Shown piece by piece: positions 52,537 through 62,500 of a stretch of 64,000 bases of DNA (positions are counted from its first letter, which is position 1; every line of letters starts with the position of its first letter). The notes under the pieces are model-generated. The model was not told the origin of the DNA, did no database searches, and worked only from the letters and a program-made list of their open reading frames with translations. The stretch spans positions 682,001-746,000 of the forward strand of contig JAFKGK010000003.1 of the NCBI GenBank assembly GCA_017307165.1, in the 5' to 3' direction. Both the position numbers and the translations under genes were made by a program. This stretch comes from Candidatus Melainabacteria bacterium (lineage in GTDB: Bacteria > Cyanobacteriota > Vampirovibrionia > Obscuribacterales > Obscuribacteraceae).

Positions 52537-54429
52537 TCAGCCCACGTGGACGCCTGGCCTGCGTTGCGGATCTTTTTCGCACTCTCTCAATATCTCTCTC
52601 GTGATCGAGGCGGTTTCGCCTTCGCCTAGAAAGATAAACTTGATCACGTAGAGCACTGGGTTGCCTTCTGTCCAGCTTAAGTATACATGGGGAACGGTAC
52701 CGGTTGCGCCCCTGATGTAGAGGAGGATGGCCGCAATAGCATTGGGGATGGCCGGAGCAACGCAGCGCAAGATCTTGTATTGCTCGCCGTCCTGACCGTC
52801 CGACGGGCCTACTTGCAGACCGTGCACCTCCAATCTTTGCGATCTAAACTCAGAGGCGTCCCCGAGGGTGACTTCTAAAAACAACACGGCTTCATCGTCT
52901 AGATTGTGTGTCACGCGTGCTTCCTGGCGTTTTTGCGCGTAATCGACAGAGTCCGGCTTATGCGCGAGCAATCTCACTACCTGCCCGTGATAGCCATCGA
53001 TAAAGCCTCTTGCCGTGTCGTCAAAAACGACTTCTTTTACTCTCAATTCAGTGGATCTGATTACTCGCGAGACTATTGAAGTAATGAGTATCGATCCGAT
53101 AAAAAATGCCGCGATGTGCAAACCATCGGGCCTTTCAATCACATTGACCACTGTAGTATAGGCAAAGATGAGGGTAATGAGGGCAAAGCCAAACATCGCG
53201 CCCTTGTTGTGTCTGGCTTTGGACAGAGTGACAGCCAGGGCCGCTGATGTGATGAGGACGAGCACGCCTGTTGCATACGCGCCGCCCTGAGCGTCCACAT
53301 TTGCTTTAAATATGATGGTGACGGCCAGAGCGACACAGGTGAGAAAGATCACCATCGGCCGCATGGCGCGAGCCCATTCGGGAGCCATGCCGTAGCGTGG
53401 CAAGTAGCGCGGGATGAGATTGAGCAGTCCAGCCATGGCCGATGCTCCCGCAAACCAGAGGATAAAAATAGAAGCCAGGTCATACGCCGTGCCCCAGGCG
53501 TGTCCGAGCAAATGATGGCAGAGATAGGCCAGGGCCCGGCCATTAGCCTTGCCGCCTTCGGCAAACTCGATCGGCGGTATGAGTAAAGTGCAGTCCAGAC
53601 TGGATAATGTAAGAAAAATGCTCATGATCACCGCGGCAGTGATGAGCAAAAGTCGTGCGTTGCGGATGCGTCCATTGGGATTGTCGCGGGTGTCGGTGGG
53701 ATCGCCCTTGATGAGCGGCATGACTGCAACGCCCGTCTCAAAGCCGGACAGCCCTAGCGCTAGTTTGGGAAATAGCAGGGCCGATACCCCCAGCATGGCC
53801 AATATGTCGTGATGCTCGGCAAATAGAGTGGTTGTCCATTTTGCAAAATATTCGGGGTGATGCAAGAGCTCTAAGGTGGCTGCGCTGACCACGACGGCGT
53901 TTAAAAAGAGATAGACGGTGACCAGCAAGACCGAGACGCCGATGGCCTCCGAAAATCCAAGTATAAAGATCGCGCCGAGGGCCAAGACAAGGCCCATGGT
54001 GATGGGGATCTGGCCAAAGGGCAGCATCTGGTGCATCAGATCGTTGTGGATGATGTGATTGGCTGCATCAGCCGCTGACAATGTAATTGTGATGATAAAA
54101 TCTGTTGCCGCAAAACCCAGCAGGCACAAAACGAGGGTCTTGCCGCGCCAGGCGGGCAAAAGATGCTCGAGCATGGCCAGGCTGCCCTGCCCATTGGGTG
54201 AGCTTTTTGCTACTTGATGGTAGATTGGGAGGGCGCCAAAGAGGGTCAAAAGCACGAGTATTGCCGTAGCAATGGGCGAAAGCGCCCCGGCGGCCAAAAA
54301 GGCAATGCCCGGCTGGTAGCCTAGAGTCGAAAAATAATCGACCCCTGTCAGACACATGATCTTCCACCATGGACCTGTATGCTCTGTCTTACGATGCTTG
54401 GTCCTGATTTCTTGACTATGGTCTTCCAA
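52537..54429 (-). CDS. APC-superfamily permease
   Basis: A 630-residue membrane protein with about twelve hydrophobic helices in the first 470 residues and a soluble C-terminal part of about 150. The opening [20 protein letters not shown] fits the first APC helix with its unwound Gly-rich stretch, and [23 protein letters not shown] is also APC-like. Amino-acid or K+ uptake are both possible; the long cytoplasmic tail recalls APC proteins of unknown substrate. It is 15 bases upstream of the kinase gene in the same direction, so phosphorylation of the tail is a conceivable link. Preceded by a 135-base divergent promoter region. Confidence 0.8.
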   Translation of the reverse strand: MEDHSQEIRTKHRKTEHTGPWWKIMCLTGVDYFSTLGYQPGIAFLAAGALSPIATAILVLLTLFGALPIYHQVAKSSPNGQGSLAMLEHLLPAWRGKTLVLCLLGFAATDFIITITLSAADAANHIIHNDLMHQMLPFGQIPITMGLVLALGAIFILGFSEAIGVSVLLVTVYLFLNAVVVSAATLELLHHPEYFAKWTTTLFAEHHDILAMLGVSALLFPKLALGLSGFETGVAVMPLIKGDPTDTRDNPNGRIRNARLLLITAAVIMSIFLTLSSLDCTLLIPPIEFAEGGKANGRALAYLCHHLLGHAWGTAYDLASIFILWFAGASAMAGLLNLIPRYLPRYGMAPEWARAMRPMVIFLTCVALAVTIIFKANVDAQGGAYATGVLVLITSAALAVTLSKARHNKGAMFGFALITLIFAYTTVVNVIERPDGLHIAAFFIGSILITSIVSRVIRSTELRVKEVVFDDTARGFIDGYHGQVVRLLAHKPDSVDYAQKRQEARVTHNLDDEAVLFLEVTLGDASEFRSQRLEVHGLQVGPSDGQDGEQYKILRCVAPAIPNAIAAILLYIRGATGTVPHVYLSWTEGNPVLYVIKFIFLGEGETASITREILRECEKDPQRRPGVHVG

Positions 54430-54564
54430 TTTATTTCTCTTATGGCTTGCAAGGTAAATGCAAGATATTGTATCAAGCTAAACCTTGTGCCTCGGGATAT
54501 CGGGTTTAAGACAGTCCAGACTTGTGGCTAAATGTTTTGAGTGCTAGCGAGGGTTTTTAGATAG

Positions 54565-55800
54565 ATGAAATGGGTGAGCCGGCTCGATGCGCTCGAAGAA
54601 AAAAGAGGGGCAAAAGAAAAAGATTTTAGCCCCAGCAGCGAGAGCCTGCGTGAGGTAGCGCGCGGCGAGGCAGAGCAGATACTGGCTGATCTGGACCAGG
54701 TGCATCCAGATTTGGTGATTGCTTTTTTTAGTCCGGATGTGCGCGATTTTATGGAGGAAATGTGCGGAGAGTTGCGCGCGATATTGCAGCCCCGGGCTTT
54801 TATCGGCTGCACTGCTGCGGGACTGATCGGCGGTGGTAGAGAGGTGGAGCAAAGATCGGCGATAGCCATCACGGCGGCCGTCCTGCCTGATGTCCAATGC
54901 AAGGTCTTTACCGTCGACCAAAAGCGTCTGCCCGATATGGACGCTGCGCCGGACAAATGGGAGGACCTGGTTGGTATCAAACCTGCCGACAACCCATCTT
55001 TTATTATACTTTCGGATCCATTTACCCTGGCTATCGAGAGTTTTGTGCAAGGACTCGACTATGCTTTTCCAAAATCAGTAAAAATAGGTGGTCTGGCATC
55101 GGGGGGACATACTGCGGGCAAAAACCGTCTGGTGGCCGATGATCGCATCTATACCAGCGGACTGGTCGGCGTTGCCCTGAGCGGCAATATCGCAGTATCG
55201 CCCCTGGTGGCGCAGGGCTGCCGCCCTGTCGGCAAGCCTGGTCATGTAACGCGTTGCGACCGGCAATTGCTGTATGAGATCGATGGTATGCCAGCCGCCG
55301 AAAAGCTAAAAGAAATGCTCATGGACCTGAGCGAAGCCGATCGTAAGCTCGCCAAGGATGCTGTTTTTATTGGCGTGGCGATGGATGAGTTTAAAGAGGA
55401 TCAAAGAGAAGGAGACTTTTTGATCCGCAATATACTAGGCATCGAGCCTGTTTCGGGTGCCTTATTGGTGGGTGAGTCCTTGCGCAATGAGCGGACGGTG
55501 CAGTTTCACCTGCGCGACGCAAAGTCTTCGAGGCTCGATCTAAAAGACCATCTCCAAAAATTTGTCGTCGATCACGTTGGTGATGAGATTTCCGGAGCGC
55601 TATTGTTTTCTTGCCTCGGACGTGGCCAGTATCTATACGGCGAGCCCAATCACGACAGCGATTGTCTGCGTGCCTATCTTGGCCAGATCCCGATCGGCGG
55701 ATTCTTTTGCAATGGAGAGATCGGTCCGGTGGGCGGATCGACCTTTTTGCATGGCTACACCAGTAGCTTTGCCATTTTTAGTCCGGTCTACCAAAAATAA
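54565..55800 (+). CDS. FIST-domain sensory protein
   Basis: A 411-residue soluble protein with FIST_N and FIST_C domains. FIST_N (about 45-210): IGCTAAGLIGGGREVE and VKIGGLASGGH. FIST_C (about 215-395): ISGALLFSCLGRGQYLYGEPNHD and IGGFFCNGEIGPVGG with the typical Phe-Cys-Asn-Gly-Glu-Ile-Gly-Pro string. FIST proteins bind small ligands, thought to include amino acids, and often stand alone or feed kinases. No output domain is fused here. Divergent from the permease gene, which makes joint control with amino-acid transport plausible. Confidence 0.9.
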   Translation: MKWVSRLDALEEKRGAKEKDFSPSSESLREVARGEAEQILADLDQVHPDLVIAFFSPDVRDFMEEMCGELRAILQPRAFIGCTAAGLIGGGREVEQRSAIAITAAVLPDVQCKVFTVDQKRLPDMDAAPDKWEDLVGIKPADNPSFIILSDPFTLAIESFVQGLDYAFPKSVKIGGLASGGHTAGKNRLVADDRIYTSGLVGVALSGNIAVSPLVAQGCRPVGKPGHVTRCDRQLLYEIDGMPAAEKLKEMLMDLSEADRKLAKDAVFIGVAMDEFKEDQREGDFLIRNILGIEPVSGALLVGESLRNERTVQFHLRDAKSSRLDLKDHLQKFVVDHVGDEISGALLFSCLGRGQYLYGEPNHDSDCLRAYLGQIPIGGFFCNGEIGPVGGSTFLHGYTSSFAIFSPVYQK

Positions 55801-55826
55801 ATCCGATAGAGAGGAGCGATGCGCAA

Positions 55827-56483
55827 ATGAAATCCCCAGTGTCCTATCTGCTGCCAGGCGCCATGGCTATTGCTGCTTGTTTGATCGGCGGCAGTCCAAA
55901 TGGTGGAGCTCATGCCCAAACCAAGGCCAGACCCGCAGTCAAGAGAGCGCCAGTCTCAAATCCTGGGGCTCAGGCATATTGCGCTCAAGTCTGGAACCGG
56001 ATCTCGCATAAGTGGTTTTTGCCTGATGGGAACAATCGTGTCACTCTGAGCGCCGTACTGGACGCTCAAGGCAATCCAGAGGACATGCAGGCTACCAGCT
56101 CGCCAAAAAACGATCAGGCCGAGGCCGCGGCCGTTCAAGCATTTAACGATGCTCGTCCTTATGGGGCAATCCCTAAGCTAGGCACCAATAAGGCTAAGAT
56201 GACCGTTACTTTTGTCTCCAAGGCCGATCCTCACGGAGAGTCGTCTTCGTCAGGACAGGTCAGGATCGATCCTCTGGCTGATGGTGGTGGCGCAGGTGAT
56301 ACCGGCAATAGTGAGCCCCCGGCTCAGACACCGGCGCAGCCACCAGCTCAGGCTCCTGCCCAAGCTCCAGCCCAAGCTCCAGCTCAGCCCACAAGTCAAG
56401 CCCCAGCCCAGCCGGTCCAAAATGAAAAAGCAAATGATGCTGGTGGCTCTGCAAGCAACGATAGCGATAGCTTTTCTAAATAG
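55827..56483 (+). CDS. Secreted protein with TonB-type C-terminal-like domain and Pro/Ala/Gln repeat tail
   Basis: A 218-residue protein. Signal peptide at about 1-30 (ending AHAQ); a TonB_C-like domain at about 50-130 (CAQVWNRISHKWFLPDGNNRVTLSAVLDAQGN, AVQAFNDARPYGAIPKLG, KMTVTFVSK); then a Pro/Ala/Gln repeat, (PAQA)n, at about 160-200, and a Ser/Asp tail. The order is opposite to TonB, where the Pro-rich spacer comes first, so an energy-coupling function is doubtful. The last 62 bases overlap the start of the Memo-AMMECR1 gene in another frame. Confidence 0.76.
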   Translation: MKSPVSYLLPGAMAIAACLIGGSPNGGAHAQTKARPAVKRAPVSNPGAQAYCAQVWNRISHKWFLPDGNNRVTLSAVLDAQGNPEDMQATSSPKNDQAEAAAVQAFNDARPYGAIPKLGTNKAKMTVTFVSKADPHGESSSSGQVRIDPLADGGGAGDTGNSEPPAQTPAQPPAQAPAQAPAQAPAQPTSQAPAQPVQNEKANDAGGSASNDSDSFSK

Positions 56484-58068
56484 CTGTCAGGCGCAGAGCA
56501 TCTCGAGATCCACCTATAATGAGACAGGAGACGATGCGATGTTTGGCGCGGGCAAAAAATCAGATAGGCGTCCTCTGCGCTTTAGCGGCACCTGGTATCC
56601 AGGCAATGCCGAGCTCTTACGCGCTGAGATGGTCGGCTATGCACGCGACAAAAAGGTCGAGGAAGCAAAAAATCTAATACAAAAGGCTCGTGGCCAGGGC
56701 AAGCACGTGCTGGCAATAGTGGCACCACACGCCGGTTACACTTATTGCGGTATCACTGCCGCGACGGCTTACGCTGCTTGCGCTCAGGACAAAAAATATC
56801 CAGAACAAAGGGTGAGACGCGTCTTTTTGTTAGGGCCAAGTCATTACAAAGGCTTTAGAGGTGCAGCTCTATCCCGTGAAAAGTCGTTTGCTACCGCCTT
56901 TGGTGATCTGCCAGTAGATACCGATGCCGTCGATGCACTCAGACATGAGATGTTGTTTACCGTAGACAATGATACCCACAGGCTTGAGCATTCTCTAGAG
57001 ATGCAGTTGGCTTTTATCAAACGTGACTTTGCCAATTGCAAGCTTGTCCCGATCATCATCGGTCAGTTGGATGATCCTTTGGATGCCCGGCAAATAGGAG
57101 ACAAGATCAAGGACCTTCTGCGACCGGACGATCTATTGATAGTGAGCTCCGATTTTACGCATTTTGGCGAGAGATTTGACTATACGCCTTTTGCGGCAGA
57201 CGATCACGCTGCCCTCTCCAATCTTGATCTGCAAGCCGCCAAAGTCTTGCAAAGGCCGGATACCAAAGAGCTGCTGGCTTTTTACAAGCGCACTGGTGAT
57301 ACTATATGCGGTATCTATGCCCTAGCCGTATTGACTGCCATTCTCCCGCCCGATAGCCAGGGCACATTGCTCGATTACCGTACATCGCGGGATGCAGAGG
57401 CCGCAGCAAAGGACGACCCCAACTCGGTTTCATACATGGCTCTTGTCTATACCGGTGAAAAGGGATGGGGAGATATCTCCCGACGTGATGATGCTCTCTC
57501 CCAAAAGGACAAGGATATCTTGCTGGAGGCCGCTAAACGTACGATAGCCACCATAGGCGATGACCCGCTGGGACAGGTACGGCCGTCAAGTGCAAAAGAA
57601 ATGATGGCAAAACTGGGTGTTACCGAGCTTTCCCCGGCTTTGCAAAGGCACGCAGGTGTATTTGTCACTATATTTGCCGGCAATCGCGAGTTGCGTGGTT
57701 GCATCGGCAGTATCATAGGGCAAAAGCCTCTCTTGCAAAGCGTCATTGATAATGCAGCCGCATCGGCGCAACGTGATCCACGTTTTTTGCCTATACGAAA
57801 AGAGGAGCTGGATGGGCTCCATGTCGAGATCTCCGTTTTGACCAGACCTCGCAAAATTGCAAGCTATAAGGAGATAGTCATCGGCCGCGACGGCATCATC
57901 CTGTCAAAACATGGCAGGCAGGCGGTCTTTTTGCCTCATGTGGCTAAAGAGCAGGGTTGGGGGCTGGAAGAGACATTGACGCATCTAGCGGAAAAAGCAG
58001 GGCTGGATGGAAGCGCTTGGCGATCGGATGCCGCATATGAGGTCTTTGAAGCTGAGAGTTTTGAATAA
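56422..58068 (+). CDS. Memo family / AMMECR1 domain fusion, apparent lipoprotein
   Basis: A fusion of a Memo domain (about residues 50-330) and an AMMECR1 domain (about 345-545), as in AmmeMemoRadiSam system proteins. Memo: SGTWYPGNAELL, VAPHAGYTYCG, LGPSHYKGF, HSLEMQLAF, SSDFTHFG and DTICGIYAL, with the His and Cys of the putative metal site. AMMECR1: FVTIFAGNRELRGCIGSI with the invariant LRGCIG, then SVLTRP. The radical-SAM partner is not in this window. The ATG at 56422 gives a signal peptide ending FLNSC, a lipobox-like site (Cys22), but lies inside the previous gene; later ATGs (56434, 56539) are possible. Function of the family is unresolved. Confidence 0.83.
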   Translation: MKKQMMLVALQATIAIAFLNSCQAQSISRSTYNETGDDAMFGAGKKSDRRPLRFSGTWYPGNAELLRAEMVGYARDKKVEEAKNLIQKARGQGKHVLAIVAPHAGYTYCGITAATAYAACAQDKKYPEQRVRRVFLLGPSHYKGFRGAALSREKSFATAFGDLPVDTDAVDALRHEMLFTVDNDTHRLEHSLEMQLAFIKRDFANCKLVPIIIGQLDDPLDARQIGDKIKDLLRPDDLLIVSSDFTHFGERFDYTPFAADDHAALSNLDLQAAKVLQRPDTKELLAFYKRTGDTICGIYALAVLTAILPPDSQGTLLDYRTSRDAEAAAKDDPNSVSYMALVYTGEKGWGDISRRDDALSQKDKDILLEAAKRTIATIGDDPLGQVRPSSAKEMMAKLGVTELSPALQRHAGVFVTIFAGNRELRGCIGSIIGQKPLLQSVIDNAAASAQRDPRFLPIRKEELDGLHVEISVLTRPRKIASYKEIVIGRDGIILSKHGRQAVFLPHVAKEQGWGLEETLTHLAEKAGLDGSAWRSDAAYEVFEAESFE

Positions 58069-58085
58069 CAGAAAATCTGCTAAAA

Positions 58086-58640
58086 CTAACCTATCATTTT
58101 TGTATTGATCATCCAGACGATAAGATTTTGCAGCATGACTTGAAAGCCTGCAAACATCAAAAAGACGAGAGTGTGATCCTGTCTGGCAAAGCGAGAGAGC
58201 TCGGCCTCGATGGATGGTGCCATCTCGCGAGCGATGGACTCACCGCTCAGAGCCTTGGACGACAGAAAGAGACGGGGATTGTTGCGCCAGAGGCCATAGC
58301 TAAATAATGGAGACTGGTCGCCCTCGATGATAGCTAGTTTGAGGCCTGGCAGTGCTAGTCTCGCGCATTGCTCGTCCAGCACGGCCTTGAGGTCGGGATT
58401 GTCCTGGGCCAACTCCTCAAGGGCGATAAAGCGGGCCTTGAAATAGCGACTCTCAAAGTAATCCATGACCATTGGCATGATCATGATAAATAAAACGTTG
58501 ATCGACAAGATCGAAAGCGCTGCGCCTCGTATGCCCACATCGTCAGTTATGACCCAGTGTGCCAGAGGTACGGTAAGTCCGGCGCCGATCAAAAAGGTCG
58601 CCAAATAGTAGAGCTTAAGTGCTTTTGAAGGTGAAAGCAT
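58086..58640 (-). CDS. M48-peptidase-like membrane protein lacking the zinc motif
   Basis: A 184-residue protein with two N-terminal membrane helices (about 10-60) and one at the C-terminus. The middle part matches the region just before the active site of M48 (HtpX/Ste24-like) peptidases: LPGLKLAIIEGDQSPLFSYGLWRNNPRLFLSS at about 97-128. Where HExxH should follow, the sequence reads AELSR (146-150), so both zinc-binding His are gone, and the rest of the peptidase domain is missing. It is probably a truncated, inactive remnant or a regulatory derivative. Convergent with the Memo fusion. Confidence 0.66.
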   Translation of the reverse strand: MLSPSKALKLYYLATFLIGAGLTVPLAHWVITDDVGIRGAALSILSINVLFIMIMPMVMDYFESRYFKARFIALEELAQDNPDLKAVLDEQCARLALPGLKLAIIEGDQSPLFSYGLWRNNPRLFLSSKALSGESIAREMAPSIEAELSRFARQDHTLVFLMFAGFQVMLQNLIVWMINTKMIG

Positions 58641-58772
58641 AAGACCGCCGCAATATTTATCTTGGGTAGGACCCGGAAGGTTTACTCTATTAAGATTGTG
58701 CCCGGGGCAAATTTACTTAAACTGCCCACAGGCTTCTTGACAAGCGCCTCCTCGCGAAAAGATACTCACTCA

Positions 58773-59105
58773 ATGCAGATCAAGACAAAGCTGGCCTCCG
58801 CGATGCGTCGTTTGGATCAGCTTAAAAATAAAAATGACCATGGCAATGATTTTGATCAGGGTGAAGGCCAAGAACTAATCGTAGAATCGGACGATTATCT
58901 TGCCAAAAAATTTGTCTGGACGATTGCTATCGGTGGTGCGGCTGTATTTTTTATCGGCCTGCCTCTATTGCTATCGATTTTGCAGATAGTTATGCCTGTG
59001 GTGATAATGAATGTCCTTTGGATGATGGCAAAGATTGGTATGACTCTGGTGCTGTTAGTCTTTGGCTATGCCGTCTACATGACGCTGGTGAAGTCGGATA
59101 ATTGA
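58773..59105 (+). CDS. Small membrane protein of unknown function
   Basis: About 110 residues from ATG 58773 (MQIKTKLASAMRR). A basic and then acidic soluble N-terminus (DHGNDFDQGEGQELIVESDD) precedes two adjacent membrane helices (about 52-75 and 80-103). No family recognised. A reading from 58662 adds 37 residues that do not look like protein and starts close to the divergent gene, so it is not preferred. Divergent from the M48-like gene. Confidence 0.58.
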   Translation: MQIKTKLASAMRRLDQLKNKNDHGNDFDQGEGQELIVESDDYLAKKFVWTIAIGGAAVFFIGLPLLLSILQIVMPVVIMNVLWMMAKIGMTLVLLVFGYAVYMTLVKSDN

Positions 59106-59129
59106 CTTAGCTTGCAATCTGCTGATAAT

Positions 59130-59504
59130 CTAGCTCTTGTGAATATCTCGGGCAGCCATCACATAAGTCATGCAAAAAGCCGCGCTTGCTTGCAGCTTGT
59201 CCTGCATCTTGCGCTTTTTATCGTGGCTCAGATGTGGTCTTTTGCAGCTGCTACAGATTTTCTCGCCAATTTTGACAATGATCCCACCAATGATGTCTGC
59301 CTCGAGGATGTCATCTCGCTCGATCCCTTTGTGGGCGGTGCGAGCCACGATGATACATGCGAAGCCATCCATGAGATCGGTATTCTCATGCAATATATCA
59401 GCGCTTTTTGGCTGGCTGATATTGATGAGACCAGGAGTCTTGATACTTTCAGTCTCGATCTTGCCACCTTGCAGGGGCATGCTCTCCCCAATACCTTTCT
59501 CCAA
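59130..59504 (-). CDS. Small hypothetical protein
   Basis: A 124-residue soluble protein, not recognised. Among four overlapping open frames here, this one has codon choice like the surrounding genes (atc, gat, gag, ggc) and a sensible composition: IETESIKTPGLINISQ, then DILHENTDLMDGFACIIVARTAHKG, IERDDILEADIIGGIIVKIGE, and a CSSC pair followed by KRPHLSHDKKRKMQDK. The TTG at 59504 is the earliest usual start; ATG at 59480 is possible, and reading frame without stops continues to 59540. The C-terminus could hold a metal-binding hook. Alternatively it is a non-coding stretch. Confidence 0.45.
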   Translation of the reverse strand: MEKGIGESMPLQGGKIETESIKTPGLINISQPKSADILHENTDLMDGFACIIVARTAHKGIERDDILEADIIGGIIVKIGEKICSSCKRPHLSHDKKRKMQDKLQASAAFCMTYVMAARDIHKS

Positions 59505-59593
59505 TCTTTCAAATTTCTCCTGATCTAGACCTCCAATCAGTCAGTCGTAATGCGCGACAGCGCACCTAGCACGCTTATTTATTGGAACCAATC

Positions 59594-62500
59594 ATGATCG
59601 AAAGACTAATCTCTTTTGCGCTAAAACAGCGCTTACTAATCATCGCCATGGCCGTGGGTATGTCGATATGGGGCGTCTTTTCTATATTGAGCCTGCCGGT
59701 CGACTCTTTCCCTGATGTTTCAAACGTCCAGGTACAGATCATCACCGAGCCGGAGGCAATGGCCACCGAAGAAGTCGAGGCCCTGATCACCTATCCGATC
59801 GAGAATGCTCTCAATGGCTTACCTAAGATCAAAAAAATCCGGTCGGCCTCGAGCTTCGGCCTGTCCGTGGTCACGGCGATCTTCGAAGACGATTGCGATG
59901 TGTATTTTGCCCGCAATCTAGTGCAGCAGCGTCTGACTCAGGTCGAGTCGAGCCTGCCCAAGGATTCGGTCAAGCCGCAGTTAGGCCCTGTCATTTCGAG
60001 CTTTAGCCAGGTATTTATGTATTATCTGGAGAGCCAAAACCATGACAATATCGATTTAAGGACAATACAAGACTGGTTTATTTCGCGCAAATTGCGCTCC
60101 GTCCCTGGTGTCGCCAATGTCTCTACCTTTGGTGGCTTCGTCAAGCAATACCAGGTGCTTATCGATCCTTACAGATTGCATGGTTTTAAGCTGACCTTAA
60201 AGGATGTGGTTTTTGCCCTTGGCAATAACAATCGTAATGCCGGTGGCAATTTTATCGAGAACGCAGGCGAAGAAGTCGTCATCCGCGGCATCGGGCGGAT
60301 CGAGGACGTCTCGGATATTGAAAACATCGTCTTAAAAGAAGTAGACGGCACGCCGGTCACTGTAGGCCGGGTGGCACATGTGGTGGTGGGCAAGGCTTTT
60401 AGACGTGGCTCGGCTTCATACAATGGTAAGGGCGAGGTGGTCACAGGCATAGTCTTGACACGCAAGGGCGTCAATACTAAAGAGGTAGTAGAAAAAGTAA
60501 AAGCCAAGTTTGACGAGATCCAAAAAGAGTTGCCGCGCGGTGTCCGCATGGTGCCTTATTACGATCAAACGCAACTGGTGACCAAGACAATCGAGACAGT
60601 GGAGGAGATCCTCTTGTTTTCGGGCGGACTGGTCATAATCATACTGACAGCAGTGCTCATGCACATTCCGAGTGCTCTGATCGTGTCGGTGATCATCCCG
60701 CTGTCTATGCTCTTTAGTTTTATTTGCATGAAATACACAGGATTGACGGCCAACCTTATGACACTGGGGGCGGTGGATTTTGGCATCATCGTGGATGCCG
60801 GCGTGGTAATGGTCGAAAACATCTTCAGGCATCTAGCGCATGATGGTGATAATCTGCAAGGTCCTGATGGCAAGACCGATCTCAAAAAATTGGTCAAGTC
60901 CATTGGCATGGCAGCTAAAGAGGTCGGCAGGCCTATCGTTTTTGCCATAGCCATTATTGTCGCTGTCTACTTGCCGCTCTTTACGCTGGAAGGGATCGAG
61001 GGCAAGATGTTCCATCCTCTGGCTTTGACCTTTGTCTATGCGCTGGTTGGTTCTTTGATCTGTTCTTTGACTTTGATACCAGTCTTGTGTTTTTTCTTTA
61101 TGCGCAAAAAACTGGTCGAAAAGCACAATCCAGTGCTTGTCTGGATCTCCGATCGGTATATGCCCTTACTCAATACGGCACTAAATAAGCCGATCAAGAC
61201 CCTGCTGGCGGCAGTAATAGGCCTGGTGGTGGCGGGTGCGGTGCTGCCTTTTTTGGGGTCGGAGTTTATCCCTTCGTTAGACGAGGGGCCGATACTGTTG
61301 CGCACCAAACTACCGGCGTCAGTCTCGCATGAGGATTCTCGGCGTGTGGCTTCGGCTATCGAGTCGATGATGCATGATTTTCCCGAGGTCACCGAGGTGG
61401 TATCGCGGACGGGGCGGTCGGGGACGGGACCGGGGCTCGATGGGGTAGAGTCGACTGATATTTATATAGGACTTAAACCGCGCGATAAGTGGCAGACCTG
61501 CCATAACAAAGAAGAGCTTGTCGATAAGATGGCTGCAAAGCTCAAGTCGGTGCCTGGTTTGATGTTTAGTTTTTCGCAGCCGATCGCCGACATGATCGAT
61601 GACCTGGTAGCTGGCATCCGCGCAGATCTTGGGGTCAAGATCTTTGGTGATGACGTGGATAAGCTCGATAGTATAGCCCAATCTATCAAGTCGGAGATCT
61701 CGTCGGTGCGCGGTGCTGTAGACATGCAGCGCGAGCAGATATTGGGCCTGCCGCAGCTCAAGATCAAGATCGATCGCAAGATGATTGCGCGGCATGGTCT
61801 CAATGCAGACGATGTGCTGGATGTGGTGCAGACTGCATTGGCTGGTGCAGAAGTGACCGAAGTAGTCGAGGGTACCAAGCGCTTTGGCCTTTTGGTGCGG
61901 TTTATGCAAGATTATCGGGATACGCAGGAGCAGATCGAGATGATGCTGCTTGATGCGCCCGATGGTGCCAAAGTGCCGCTAAAGCAATTGGCTCACGTGA
62001 CGACCGAGCGTGGCCTGGTGGCGGTTAACCGCGAGGAGGGCACACGGAGGACGGCGGTGCTGGCCAATGTACGTGGTCGAGATCTGGGCTCCTTTGTGGC
62101 AGAGGCACAGGAGAAAGTAGCCAAAAATGTGGAAATACCTCGGGGGTATAAGGTAGTCTGGAGCGGTCAGTTTGAAAATCAACAAAGGGCCATGGCGCGC
62201 CTTGCGGTGGTGGTGCCCATTGTTTTGCTGCTGATATTTTTACTCTTGTTTGCCTCGTTCAATTCATTGCGTAATGCCGGACTGATCATGATGAATGTCC
62301 CATTTGCAATGATCGGTGGAATCTTGGCCTTGTTTATCTCCAGGCAGACACTGTCGGTGCCGGCTATCATCGGCTTTATCGCCTTGTTTGGCGTCGCCGT
62401 GCAAAATGGAGTCATTCTCGTGAGTTATATCATGCAGATGCAAAAGCAAGGGATGACGGTGCGTGAGTCGGTAATCGAAGGTGCCAAGGTGAGACTGAGG

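Noticed and set aside
56212..56421. N-terminal extension of the Memo-AMMECR1 protein
   Set aside because: Translation here is the out-of-frame reading of the Pro/Ala/Gln repeat of the previous gene and does not resemble the family.
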